Assembly (NCBI GenBank): GCA_911728455.2
Contig: OU452240.1
Span: forward strand, 3,782,001-3,846,000
DNA length: 64,000 nucleotides
Source: Marthasterias glacialis
Lineage: Eukaryota; Echinodermata; Asteroidea; Forcipulatida; Asteriidae
Direction of reading: 5' to 3'
Shown: positions 57,901-62,690 of the stretch, piece by piece
Layout: each line of letters starts with the position of its first letter
Position numbering within the stretch: position 1 is the first letter of the stretch
Program-made: the position numbers and the translations under genes
The notes under the pieces: generated by a model
Told to the model about the DNA's origin: nothing
Database searches by the model: none
What the model saw: only the letters and a program-made list of their open reading frames with translations

Positions 57901-60900
57901 AAAAAAAAGCTTTGGCAAACGTACCACAGTTGGTCTCATCGCTGGAATCACCGCAATCATTGTCTCCATCGCAGACGTAGTCCATAAGAATACAGTTCCC
58001 TGTCTGGCACAGGAACTGCCCATGGCTACAGGGTACTACGCTATCCGCTGAAGGGAAAACAAAACAAGAATGCTATCAGACGGAGGAAGAGGTGAGAATC
58101 ATTGCTGACGAAAAAGGTCTCAAAAGTTGAATCCAACTTTAAGTACAAATCCTCCAGTGAAATATTTCAGCCTGAAATACCGTCAACGTCGAGAAATTGG
58201 CATTTGATGAACACCCCCAAAACAACAATGGTTCTTTTGATTGTTGCAATCAAAATAAAACCTTATCAATTTTGACAAAACGCTCTGATTTGTTCATCAT
58301 TGTCAATTACCCAAAATGACACACTGAAAGTCAAATGTTAATGTTAGTTATAAGGCACCAGTGGATCAATAACTAAGACGGCTTACGGCATGAGGTCTCG
58401 TCAGAGCCGTCAGGGCAGTCTATGTCCCCGTCACAGGCCCAGGAGCTGGCGACACATCCACCACCCAGGCAAGAAAACTCTGAAGCTTTACATGATTGGG
58501 CAGCTATAAAAGAAAATAAGAGAAAAACTAATGTGTTTGAATTCTGGTTTGTTTTTTTCTGAGCAAAAGCCATTTTAGACTGAAGGTCCTAAAGTTAGAG
58601 TTAAGGTCTCAGCCTTTGCCTCGCCACCAAAAAGTCCAACAAAAGTCTGACACAATAAAATCCTATCGGAAAATGTAACCATGTGTGCGCAAACATGTGT
58701 GCGCAAGCGTTTATGCCTTGCAGTGTGGCATTGAAGAGATGCACATTTTCACTGCACAGCGGTGACGTAGCCAATGCTGTGATTGGTCAATATGTTAGAG
58801 GGGCGGGCCTTTATGCAGATAAGCAGTGCCATAGCATTGAACTGACAACAAAAGTCTCTTAAAGACGACCGCTCGTCAACGCGCGACAAACCAATTCGTG
58901 CCACGAAAGATCACCTTTGACCCTTACACGCGTTGTGCGTAAACTATGTACGGGTACATGATCGTTTTGTGCCACAAAAATAGTCGTCGGGTAATGGTGA
59001 CGAGTGGGCGTCTTTAAAGATACAACAACAAAAAACCTGGAGACTACAGTTACCCAGGAACCTCAATTTGTTGGAGAAATTGCCAGAAGGGAAAAAACAG
59101 ACAAGGATGATAAGTGATTTCAAAATATAAAAACAGCTGCTGTTCAACAGCGCCCTCAACATTCATTCAACAATTTATTGGTACAGGCCTACAATTTTTT
59201 AACAAGAAAAGAAAATCAAAATCCAAGAGGAAAAAAAAACTTACGACATATTTCATCTGACCCATCCCCACAGTCGTCTTCACCGTCACACACCCACCGC
59301 TGTCTGATGCACTTATTATTCGCACATTGAAATTTACTCTTCCCTTCGCACTCCTCCGTAGCTACAAGATCGGGGGAAAAAATGTATTTTTTTTAAGTTT
59401 GTGTGGATTTTCAAGGACTTGTATTTCAAAGAGATATTCCTGTTGGTGAGTCATCGATCACAGGTACGCCTATCTGCTGCACGTCCTAAGTTTTGACTAC
59501 GTCCGACTTCAAAGCTGTCAGGACGTTTGTGTCTAGTTTTCACAAAAAAATCACCCATGTATTCATTCAAGAGTATTTCTTATGACAGAAACTTTGAATT
59601 CTGAGAAGATCTTTGAAGGACTGTGCATGTATGTAAAAGCCAATTCAAATTTTTTAACTTGTTTTGCATAAATCATCAAAGATAAACAAGCTCAATAGAC
59701 CGTTCCGGCTTGTCAATCAAACTGTGCGCATTGACCAATTGGATCATGCCTTTTGGTCATGTGACCTCAGTCAAACTCGGTCACACGTGCAGCGTAAACG
59801 CACACAAACTAAGGTGTGTGGGTGGGGCTTGTTACTGACGCCTATACAACTCCTATGGGGGGTCTGGTAATCAGTGGAGCCAGTTTGTGTGAAGGGGGCG
59901 TGGCCCACAGTGGAATGGGAGACTTTGGAACGACAGGTGGCAGCAGACCCAAGTAAATTGTCATTGTTTGCACGAAACATGTCCAAGAACAACGGGTATA
60001 CCTGGCAAGTCTGCTACCCTCTAGCGTCACACTTACGAACTGGATAATAACAACGAACAAAGTGAACGTTCAAACTGGGTTGCTACAGTTTGTCCAATGG
60101 TTCAGGGCAAGCTTTTGTATCAGCCACCTCTGATGGGCAAACCCTGGTACCATTGTGCTATGGATACGCCTTCATTCATAATTGTGTATGGATGTATGCC
60201 ATCTCTTACTTAACTTGAGGCAAAAGCTTGCCTCGAATCGTGTGGCATAGCAACTGTCTCTAATTTGAAGAATTCAAATTTAAGCGACGAAGCAAGTCAT
60301 TGTAGCAGACATTATTCAAATCTAAGTCTGTATCCGAATTGATGGCTTCGGCTTCGGCTATGGCTGCATCACTGAACAGGTCTATTCTTTACCATTGTCC
60401 CTTAAGCCAACAGCCACAGCCGTATCTGGAGTCGCTTGATTCAAACACAACCTAGTAGATGGGTTGCAATCGACGCCAACAATGGGAAAAATCTGCCATC
60501 TTTAACGGCAATGACAGCTCCTTTTCGAGCGCACCACTGTGTGTTACACGTCAGACCTTTCGTAAACACCTTTTATGATTAGTTGGTAAGCAACTCAAGC
60601 TGCGTTGAAATGTACAGAGCTTGACGCGGCTACAGGCCAACATAGAAATTGTCACCAAAGATGGCGTCTATAGACCTTTATCATGGTGCGGCCATCTTGA
60701 TTTTCTCCCATTCAATTCAGTGTAACCAAACCGAGGCTGAAAGGGCTAATAGTCTGGTTCCTTTTTGTGCAGTGAATATTAGCATCTACATGTATTACTG
60801 TTATTGGATACAGGGAACACGACCAAGATGTTGGCAGCATGATAAAGGTCTATTGCAACCCATCTTTTTTACAAATGGCTTATTCCCGACTTGCTAGACT

Positions 60901-61835
60901 GGCCTTACTAGTCAACTTACGACAGTTGGTTTCATCAGATACGTCCCCGCAGTCGTTGTCTGTGTCACAAACCCAGGACTGAGGTATACACTTCCCATTA
61001 CCACATTCAAACTGGTCAGCTGAACATACCGGCAAAGCTGCACGGAAGAAAGTAAGACCAGACGACGAAAAAAAGCAATGTCAGTATTTGGAAGAATTAA
61101 AAAATTAGTTTCTGCCGATCGAGTTTTGTACAGTGTGGTTTAAAGGGGCTGTGTTGTCATGATTATAGCAGGCCTGTGGCTGTGCATGGAAAGATGAACT
61201 CTCACCCATCTAATGCACATGCGCGCGCTTGCGGTCAAATCACAAAGGGTGCCGTCTTTGTCAAACTGTGATGTCACCGCTGGCATGCATGCTTGCGTAG
61301 TAACTGTGTTATTCCATTTACTGCTATAATCATGCAACACAGCCCCTTTAATGACAGACAGTTCCAGTATTGCTCAAATCACTTAAACTTAAAGGTTCCT
61401 CTAATCTGTTAAAGAAAACAATAATAGGGGAGAGAGAAAAAATTACAGTTGCAAGATTATTTTCACTGCAAAAGGGTCAGAAACAAAGTTTTGTTTGTGA
61501 CATCAGGGCCGCAAAATACCTTGTATCGTCCAATATGTTGCTTATTTATGACCTGGACCATATCTTATGATAAAAAATAGGCCTAATAACACAAATGTGT
61601 AGAGCGCCATCAATCAATGACCAGACATATTCTGGGTGCTGGCAAAAATCGTTTCCCATCTCTGGAATTTTCTACTTACTGCATCCCACTTCGTCAGCTC
61701 CGCCTCCACAGTCATCGTCACCGTCGCATCTCCATTGAGTAGGGATGCATATGCAATCTCCTGTCACCTGAGGAGGGCAAGTGAGCTCATTGTGTTTGCA
61801 CTGGCAGGTAGGCGGGGTTGTGAGACACAGGTAAC
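30721..61835 (-). CDS. LRP4: LRP4 (low-density lipoprotein receptor-related protein 4), 34 exons, lacks only the signal-peptide exon
   Basis: Domain order from the N-terminus: eight LDL-A repeats, two EGF modules, then four YWTD beta-propellers each followed by an EGF, a P/S/T-rich stalk, a membrane span and a tail of about 117 residues. LDL-A repeats first and four propellers after them mark LRP4, not LRP5/6 (propellers first) or the giant LRP1/2. Line-by-line similarity to vertebrate LRP4 as I recall it is strong, e.g. [19 protein letters not shown] and RLGLC before the membrane. The 34 exons sum to 5,615 nt with all phases matching and no internal stop. LRP4 is a cell-surface receptor: with MuSK it binds agrin at vertebrate neuromuscular junctions, and it modulates Wnt signalling; its role in this animal is inferred. 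Introns carry many antisense SINEs, MITEs and partial exon copies. Confidence 0.96.
31061..31219 (+). mobile_element. Foldback element, ~70-bp arms
   Basis: GTAAGGATTTGCGGTGACA mirrors TGTCACCGCAAATCCTTAC, and GGTTCCTTCGGAACC is palindromic near the centre. Lies in the last LRP4 intron. Confidence 0.88.
31775..32232 (+). mobile_element. Candidate 458-bp TTAA-flanked element
   Basis: TTAACCCTCC at the left and GGGGGGTTAA at the right, with many GTGGAA/TTCCAC words inside that can pair. Ends are short, so this is less sure than the other TTAA elements. It creates a long but meaningless open frame on the minus strand. Confidence 0.5.
32253..32379 (-). CDS. LRP4: LRP4 exon: juxtamembrane cytoplasmic part
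   Basis: Acceptor TCTTGAACTAG, donor GTAAGTA. Encodes [18 protein letters not shown] and [16 protein letters not shown] stands where vertebrate LRP4 has SNPSY, and NEITIIPKA parallels QEVKIEAIPKP, which anchors the alignment. Confidence 0.88.
32713..32874 (-). CDS. LRP4: LRP4 exon: membrane span
   Basis: Encodes [19 protein letters not shown], then the hydrophobic helix [20 protein letters not shown] and basic stop-transfer WRR. C-x7-LGLC matches the two-cysteine knot just outside the vertebrate LRP4 membrane helix. Donor GTAAGTA. Confidence 0.95.
33129..33420 (+). mobile_element. tRNA-Leu-derived SINE (body type A), antisense to LRP4
   Basis: Head GTCGTGGCCGAGCAG with CTAGACTCAAGCTCCGG (CAA anticodon arm), then core TGTCCTTAAGCAAGACACTT and body GCTTCGTCCTTCGTACGGGA. 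The same body is at 50608-51000. Confidence 0.85.
33624..33810 (-). CDS. LRP4: LRP4 exon: Pro/Ser/Thr-rich stalk
   Basis: Acceptor TTGTAATCAG, donor GTAAAA. Encodes [36 protein letters not shown] and [12 protein letters not shown]. Rich in likely O-glycosylation sites; phases fit the EGF exon before and the membrane exon after. Low conservation expected here. Confidence 0.85.
33855..33985 (+). mobile_element. GCTAAGCA-type MITE fragment
   Basis: TTGCTAAGCGAAAAATTCAG and GGCTGGTAACC match the 7278 family; ends eroded. Confidence 0.65.
34411..34530 (-). CDS. LRP4: LRP4 exon: EGF module after propeller 4
   Basis: [20 protein letters not shown] then [16 protein letters not shown]; six cysteines in EGF spacing. 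Acceptor CAATTGTAG, donor GTGAGTCC. Confidence 0.95.
34640..34760 (+). repeat. Dispersed repeat (TTTCGACCCTAGCAGAG)
   Basis: GTAAACTGCTTACTAACCACA ... TGTTAATGGCCTCAGGTTTC then GACCCTAGCAGAGTCTTTCTC; same family as 37205-37400. Confidence 0.7.
34908..35178 (+). mobile_element. Foldback element, ~110-bp arms
   Basis: GGAAACAAAGATTATAGAG and GGCGCAAGATGG-like words on the left pair with CTCTATAATCTTTGGTTGG on the right; CGCCATTTCGGCAAGTGA pairs with TCACTTGCCGAAATGGCG. Confidence 0.85.
35240..35440 (+). mobile_element. tRNA-Leu-derived SINE, antisense to LRP4
   Basis: GGTTCCAATCCCGGTCATGA, core TGTCCTTGAGCAAGACACT and body GATGCGCTACACATTGGCAG. A-box end decayed. Confidence 0.75.
35650..35791 (-). 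CDS. LRP4: LRP4 exon: propeller 4, last part
   Basis: [20 protein letters not shown] to MVTPVRQT. Acceptor TTTCTTGTAG, donor GTGCGT. Closes the fourth six-bladed YWTD propeller. Confidence 0.95.
35894..35915 (+). repeat. Run of 22 G
   Basis: Longest homopolymer in the window, in the LRP4 intron between two propeller-4 exons and only about 70 bp from the exon at 35984. On the transcribed strand it is a C run. Confidence 0.92.
35984..36227 (-). CDS. LRP4: LRP4 exon: propeller 4, third part
   Basis: [39 protein letters not shown]. Acceptor CCTCGTTAG, donor GTAAGTC. Two YWTD-type blades (FWTD, YWAD). Confidence 0.95.
36375..36550 (+). repeat. 175-bp dispersed repeat, copy 1
   Basis: GGCCTTTGCTGGCCAAATCA ... 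CTCGACAGGGCA ... GCCAATGGCCTCGGTGGCC; matches 55953-56125 in the same orientation at high identity. Confidence 0.85.
36864..37082 (-). CDS. LRP4: LRP4 exon: propeller 4, second part
   Basis: [54 protein letters not shown]. Acceptor CTTGTAG, donor GTGAGTA. Confidence 0.96.
37205..37400 (+). mobile_element. Foldback repeat (CCTAGCAGAGTC)
   Basis: GTTAATGGCCTCACGTTTCG, GACCCTAGCAGAGTCTTTCTC on the left is mirrored by GAGAAAGACTCTGCTAGGGTC ... GAGGCCATTAAC on the right. Confidence 0.85.
37984..38164 (-). CDS. LRP4: LRP4 exon: propeller 4, first part
   Basis: [39 protein letters not shown]. Acceptor CCTCACTCAG, donor GTACTGA. Confidence 0.95.
38500..38628 (-). CDS. LRP4: LRP4 exon: EGF module after propeller 3
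   Basis: [32 protein letters not shown]. Acceptor TTTTTGAAAG, donor GTATGTCC. Confidence 0.96.
38793..38925 (+). mobile_element. GCTAAGCA-type MITE fragment
   Basis: GGCCCAAATTTAAAAAGCAG ... GGCTGGTAACACGG; 7278 family, eroded. Confidence 0.55.
38940..39170 (+). repeat. GACTCG/GACTCA hexamer-rich tract
   Basis: Two imperfect clusters of (GACTCR)n with interspersed AACAATG. Simple-sequence expansion in an LRP4 intron. Confidence 0.75.
39235..39460 (-). CDS. LRP4: LRP4 exon: propeller 3, last part
   Basis: [53 protein letters not shown]. Acceptor TTTCTGCAG, donor GTAAGA. Confidence 0.95.
40047..40215 (-). CDS. LRP4: LRP4 exon: propeller 3, third part
   Basis: [38 protein letters not shown]. 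Acceptor TTTTGTCAG, donor GTAAAC. Confidence 0.95.
40253..40408 (+). mobile_element. GCTAAGCA-type MITE
   Basis: TTGCTAAGCAGGAATTGGTTA ... TGCTTACTATGAAATTGGGCC; 7278 family. Confidence 0.75.
40607..40950 (-). mobile_element. 340-bp MITE with GTCAAAGATACT ends, copy 2
   Basis: Inverted relative of 13557-13886; ends GTCAAAGATACTGGAAACAC and GTTTTGTAGTATCTTTG. Confidence 0.85.
41521..41779 (-). CDS. LRP4: LRP4 exon: propeller 3, second part
   Basis: [52 protein letters not shown]. Acceptor CTTATCCAG, donor GTAAGA. The first motif reads YWAG instead of YWTD/YWSD. Confidence 0.95.
42060..42400 (+). repeat. ~340-bp dispersed repeat, copy 1
   Basis: CCAGACCTTTGTCCTTGTTAT, GAGAGGCTTCCACC, ATTTTTGCAATTTTCGGT, AAAAATGATTCCGGC occur in the same order at 54060-54445. 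About 75-80% alike by eye. Confidence 0.8.
42463..42600 (-). CDS. LRP4: LRP4 exon: propeller 3, first part
   Basis: [40 protein letters not shown]. Acceptor CCTCCCCAG, donor GTGAGTC. Parallels LDIPYFADVVVP of vertebrate LRP4. Confidence 0.95.
42897..43368 (+). mobile_element. GCTAAGCA-type MITE split by a SINE
   Basis: Left part GGGCCCAATTTCAAAAAATAG to TTTTTAAGCAGTGT (42897-43049), right part TTTTCTGCTTAAGCAGCTCTG to AATTGGCCCC (about 43330-43368). Together they match an intact 7278-type element. Confidence 0.85.
43050..43329 (+). mobile_element. 5'-truncated SINE (body type B) inside the MITE
   Basis: Starts at GTCATGACGC in the tRNA 3' arm, then core TGTCCTTGAGCAAGACACTT, body TTGGGGAGGTAGAGCCTTCT, end CACCTCGAGTGGCTTACTGG and an A-rich tail. 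AAGCAGTGT before and AAGAAGTGT after look like a target duplication. Confidence 0.88.
43375..43506 (-). CDS. LRP4: LRP4 exon: EGF module after propeller 2
   Basis: [39 protein letters not shown]. Acceptor CTTTTTACAG, donor GTAAGG. The SINE-bearing MITE lies only a few bases past the donor. Confidence 0.95.
43784..43973 (-). CDS. LRP4: LRP4 exon: propeller 2, last part
   Basis: [54 protein letters not shown]. Acceptor TTTTCCCAG, donor GTAAGG. Confidence 0.96.
44018..44130 (+). mobile_element. tRNA-Leu-derived SINE, 3'-truncated
   Basis: CATGTCGTGGCCGAGCGGAT, CAGAGTCAAGCTCTGG, GGTTCAAGTCCCGGTCTTGA, then the core breaks off. Confidence 0.82.
44269..44726 (+). mobile_element. ~458-bp MITE, AAAGGTCCCAT ends
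   Basis: TTAAAGGTCCCATAAATTA on the left is mirrored by CTTCATGGGTCCTTTTATT. TTAA is kept only at the left. Internal palindromic words such as CGTAGAAATAACGATTTCT. Confidence 0.65.
44800..45001 (-). CDS. LRP4: LRP4 exon: propeller 2, third part
   Basis: [40 protein letters not shown]. Acceptor GTATTTGAAG, donor GTGGGAG. Confidence 0.96.
45371..45558 (-). CDS. LRP4: LRP4 exon: propeller 2, second part
   Basis: [53 protein letters not shown]. Acceptor CATTAG, donor GTTGGTC (a non-consensus G-T-T-G start but in phase). Confidence 0.95.
45640..46530 (-). repeat. 104-bp satellite array (inverted orientation)
   Basis: Eight to nine monomers with GGACTCTGATTATGGTGGTA and ATCAGTTTACTAGTGCAGTC; TTGGACTCTG steps by 104 (45986, 46090). 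Reverse complement of the 2880-3535 array, in the LRP4 intron between two propeller-2 exons. Confidence 0.93.
47115..47235 (+). mobile_element. SINE head fragment
   Basis: GTGTCTTGGCCGAGCGGTCC and AGAGTGTGGGTTCAGG; core absent. Confidence 0.6.
47442..47650 (-). CDS. LRP4: LRP4 exon: propeller 2, first part
   Basis: [40 protein letters not shown]. Acceptor CCCCTCCAG, donor GTGAGAC. Confidence 0.96.
47821..48193 (-). repeat. Three partial copies of the LRP4 EGF-3 exon with donor sites
   Basis: Copies at 47821-47902, 47975-48056 and 48111-48193 repeat the last 82 bases of the EGF exon at 48264-48386 plus its donor GTAGGCC, nearly unchanged. Spacing is 154, 136 and 153 bp. Each lacks the first 41 exon bases; at the break the flank reads GGGCATTAG directly before the exon fragment. 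They lie downstream of the real exon in its own intron. If one were spliced in after the full exon, frame would shift and a stop would follow. Confidence 0.93.
48264..48386 (-). CDS. LRP4: LRP4 exon: EGF module after propeller 1
   Basis: [37 protein letters not shown]. Acceptor CTTAATATTCAG, donor GTAGGCC. The only complete copy; its 3' part is repeated at 47821-48193. Confidence 0.95.
48670..48925 (-). repeat. Two decayed partial copies of the last propeller-1 exon
   Basis: Pieces at about 48670-48735 and 48850-48915 match the final ~60 bases of the exon at 49156-49332 (PQRQPDG remains readable) with a donor-like GTACATCC. Their flanks (GGTCAATTTCAAATTGGGA and ATGGAACAAGCCAATCT) also repeat, giving a unit near 180-240 bp. 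More diverged than the EGF-3 copies, so older. Confidence 0.82.
49156..49332 (-). CDS. LRP4: LRP4 exon: propeller 1, last part
   Basis: [45 protein letters not shown]. Acceptor ACTTTCAG, donor GTATGTCC. Very close to vertebrate LRP4 here. Confidence 0.97.
50120..50337 (-). CDS. LRP4: LRP4 exon: propeller 1, third part
   Basis: [53 protein letters not shown]. Acceptor GTTAACAG, donor GTAGAATG. Confidence 0.97.
50608..51000 (+). mobile_element. tRNA-Leu-derived SINE (body type A), near full length
   Basis: GTGTCGTGGCCGAGCGGATA, TGGACTCAAGCTCTGG (CAA anticodon position), GGTTCGAGTCCTGATCTTGA, core, GCTTCGTCCTTCGGACAGAC and a 3' end of ATT/TTA repeats. Acceptor-stem pairing and CCA are lacking, so not a tRNA gene. 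Confidence 0.9.
51247..51403 (-). CDS. LRP4: LRP4 exon: propeller 1, second part
   Basis: [52 protein letters not shown]. Acceptor TTTGCTCCAG, donor GTATGATG. The first ATG of the open frame is not a start; the exon is internal. Confidence 0.96.
52100..52445 (+). mobile_element. tRNA-Leu-derived SINE (body type B)
   Basis: GTCATGGCCAAGTGGTCTGG, AACTCAAGTTCTGG, GGTTCGAATCCCGGTCATGA, core TGTCCTTGAGCAAGACACTT, end CACCTCGAGTGGCCTTTGGG and an A-rich tail. Confidence 0.88.
52551..52900 (+). repeat. Tandem duplication, 174-bp unit
   Basis: AGCAAGTATGATTCAAAAAG starts at 52551 and again at 52725, followed by 170 almost identical bases (only a few differences). The unit holds AACTGCTAAGCAAATATC, a 7278-type MITE word. 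174 is 58 codons, so the open frame passes through both copies without meaning. It ends about 25 bp before the donor of the exon at 52926. Confidence 0.92.
52926..53156 (-). CDS. LRP4: LRP4 exon: propeller 1, first part
   Basis: [55 protein letters not shown]. Acceptor TCATCAAAG, donor GTGAGG. Close to vertebrate [16 protein letters not shown]. Confidence 0.97.
53690..53821 (-). CDS. LRP4: LRP4 exon: second EGF (calcium-binding)
   Basis: [43 protein letters not shown] plus N-x4-Y is the calcium-binding EGF consensus. Acceptor GGGTTTCAG, donor GTACGTC. Confidence 0.97.
54060..54445 (+). repeat. ~340-bp dispersed repeat, copy 2
   Basis: Matches 42060-42400 in the same orientation (GAGAGGCTTCCACC, TTTTGCAATTCACGGTGTG, AAAAATGATTCCGGC). 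Contains a TTTATTCTCTTTG/TAAAG pairing near 54370-54400. Confidence 0.8.
54633..54770 (-). CDS. LRP4: LRP4 exon: first EGF module
   Basis: [38 protein letters not shown]. Acceptor GTTATTTCAG, donor GTGAGGAG. Too short and start-less to appear as a long open frame, but the EGF spacing is clear. Confidence 0.94.
54819..54843 (+). repeat. (TA)n microsatellite
   Basis: About 12 uninterrupted TA units in an LRP4 intron. Confidence 0.95.
55378..55506 (-). CDS. LRP4: LRP4 exon: LDL-A repeat 8
   Basis: [38 protein letters not shown]. Calcium-site D-x-SDE kept. Acceptor CGTTAACAG, donor [17 protein letters not shown] parallels CIGQRKLCNG of vertebrate repeat 8. Confidence 0.96.
55560..55622 (-). mobile_element. 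tRNA-like fragment
   Basis: Minus strand TAGCACAGTTGGTAGAGTAC and GGAGGTCGCAGGTACAG, eroded A and B boxes. Probably a SINE remnant. Confidence 0.4.
55953..56125 (+). repeat. 175-bp dispersed repeat, copy 2
   Basis: Near-identical in order and orientation to 36375-36550. Confidence 0.85.
56382..56498 (-). CDS. LRP4: LRP4 exon: LDL-A repeat 7
   Basis: [35 protein letters not shown]. Acceptor CTCTTTAG, donor GTAAGTT. Confidence 0.97.
56646..56676 (+). repeat. (TTGAA)n microsatellite
   Basis: About five to six pentamer units with one imperfect unit. Confidence 0.9.
56829..56951 (-). CDS. LRP4: LRP4 exon: LDL-A repeat 6
   Basis: [35 protein letters not shown]. Acceptor TTTCTCCAG, donor GTGAGTC. 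Confidence 0.97.
57465..57595 (-). mobile_element. SINE of a second family, copy 2
   Basis: Matches 27165-27320: GGTTCGAATCCCAACC, ACAGGACTCGGGGAAGAG, CACATCAGTGTATGGG on the minus strand. Confidence 0.75.
57925..58047 (-). CDS. LRP4: LRP4 exon: LDL-A repeat 5
   Basis: [41 protein letters not shown] parallels CILDIY in vertebrate repeat 5. Acceptor CCCTTCAG, donor GTACGTT. Confidence 0.97.
58387..58503 (-). CDS. LRP4: LRP4 exon: LDL-A repeat 4
   Basis: [35 protein letters not shown]. Acceptor CTTTTATAG, donor GTAAGCC. Confidence 0.97.
58608..58816 (+). mobile_element. MITE-like element, CATTAAGCCC family, copy 3 (left end lost)
   Basis: CAACAAAAGTCTGACACAAT, AAAATCCTATCGGAAAATGT and GCTGTGATTGGTCAATATGT match copy 2 at 15231. 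Confidence 0.78.
58859..59017 (+). mobile_element. 159-bp TTAA-flanked MITE, copy 2
   Basis: Same as 14444-14600: TTAAAGACGACCGCTCGTCA ... TGACGAGTGGGCGTCTTTAA. Confidence 0.88.
59245..59361 (-). CDS. LRP4: LRP4 exon: LDL-A repeat 3
   Basis: [35 protein letters not shown]. Acceptor GATCTTGTAG, donor GTAAGTT. Confidence 0.96.
60322..60442 (+). mobile_element. Short inverted-repeat element, relative of 3580
   Basis: GTCTGTATCCGAATTGATGG with CTTCGGCTTCGGCTATGGC at left; CAGCCGTATCTGGAGTCG and AAACACAACCT at right. Confidence 0.5.
60668..60854 (+). mobile_element. 187-bp MITE, TATAGACCTTTATCATG ends
   Basis: Left TATAGACCTTTATCATGGTG then GGCCATCTTG; right CCAAGATGTTGGCAGCATGA then TAAAGGTCTATT. 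Ends pair over about 35 bp. A partial relative lies near 57867. Confidence 0.85.
60921..61037 (-). CDS. LRP4: LRP4 exon: LDL-A repeat 2
   Basis: [36 protein letters not shown]. Acceptor CTTCCGTGCAG, donor GTAAGTT. Confidence 0.96.
61140..61351 (+). mobile_element. 212-bp TTAA-flanked MITE
   Basis: TTAAAGGGGCTGTGTTGTCA then TGATTATAGCAG; mirrored by CTGCTATAATCATGCAACAC then AGCCCCTTTAA. Confidence 0.9.
61680..61835 (-). CDS. LRP4: LRP4 exon: LDL-A repeat 1 (first exon in window)
   Basis: [48 protein letters not shown]. The unusual C-x-C opening and [10 protein letters not shown] match GECTCIPAQW, diagnostic of LRP4 repeat 1. Acceptor TTCTTCCAG with a codon split 1/2, donor GTAAGTA. The acidic SDE is ADE here. 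The exon with the start codon and signal peptide is upstream. Confidence 0.96.
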
Positions 61836-62002
61836 CTGGAAGAAGATCAGAACGAGAGAGCGGAGTAAAAACTCTTGGATTTGACGTGAAAAATAAAATA
61901 TCAAAATCTGAAGAAAGAGTTGCAAGCTTCCGAAACCCCTTGGTCTAGAAGACAAATGTTCCAACCCCGCCCCCCACCACCACTCCCCTTGGAGATCCTA
62001 TG

Positions 62003-62192
62003 CCAAAAACTGGTTCAGCAGAAAATATTGCCAAGCAAATTGATTTGCTGAGCAGAAAGTTCCCAGGGCACCGGTCGCAGCAACTCAAACTACATGGTGT
62101 TGTGGCTGGTAACCCTTTTTCTGCTAGTAAGCAAGCTTCTTATGTGCTGAGCAAAATTTGTTGCTTACCAGTTTTGTGAAATTGGGCTGTAT
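62003..62192 (+). mobile_element. GCTAAGCA-type MITE
   Basis: GTTCAGCAGAAAATATTGCC ... GTGGCTGGTAACC ... AGTTTTGTGAAATTGGGC; 7278 family, left end eroded. Confidence 0.7.
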
Positions 62193-62361
62193 ACTCTGCC
62201 CTTGAGTCTAGAATACCATAGGAGGATGAACGCCCCACACCCCTCCTCCAAACCTCCAGGGTGAGAGATACATTATTGCAGATGATTTACAGATTCTCTT
62301 CAAATGAGATTTACAAAAAATGGGGAAAAGGAACTGGCTCCTCATAGGCCTATAGATTTCG

Positions 62362-62690
62362 TGGCATGTCGTGGCCGAGTGGTTAGTGCGTCGGACTCAA
62401 GCTCTGGTGGCTGAGTCATCAGAGTGTGGGTTCGAGTCCCGGTCATGACACTTGTGTCCTTGAGCAAGGCAATTAACCATAAAAGTTGGGGAGGCAGAGC
62501 CTTCTGCTCTACCAGCCAGTCTTGTGATGGATGATACCTAAGCCTACATCCTTACAGACTATAAAGGGGGTAACTCTGTTTCAGCCCCAGGAGTAGGTGG
62601 CAATGGCCCCTGGAAAAAACAATTGATTTGTAGCCCACACCTCGAGTGGCTCACTGGCCTTGTGTTTAAAAAAAAAAAAAAAATTAAAAA
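62362..62690 (+). mobile_element. tRNA-Leu-derived SINE (body type B), best-preserved copy
   Basis: GTCGTGGCCGAGTGGTTAGT, GGACTCAAGCTCTGG, GGTTCGAGTCCCGGTCATGA, core, TTGGGGAGGCAGAGCCTTCT, CACCTCGAGTGGCTCACTGG and an A-rich tail. Confidence 0.92.

Noticed and set aside
30721-61835. Assignment to LRP5/6 or LRP1/2
   Set aside because: LRP5/6 has propellers before its LDL-A repeats, and LRP1/2 have many more LDL-A clusters. The order here and repeat-1 sequence fit LRP4.
62371-62450. Apparent tRNA-Leu gene
   Set aside because: A and B boxes and a CAA anticodon position are present, but the acceptor stem does not close and the SINE core follows. The same applies to the other copies.
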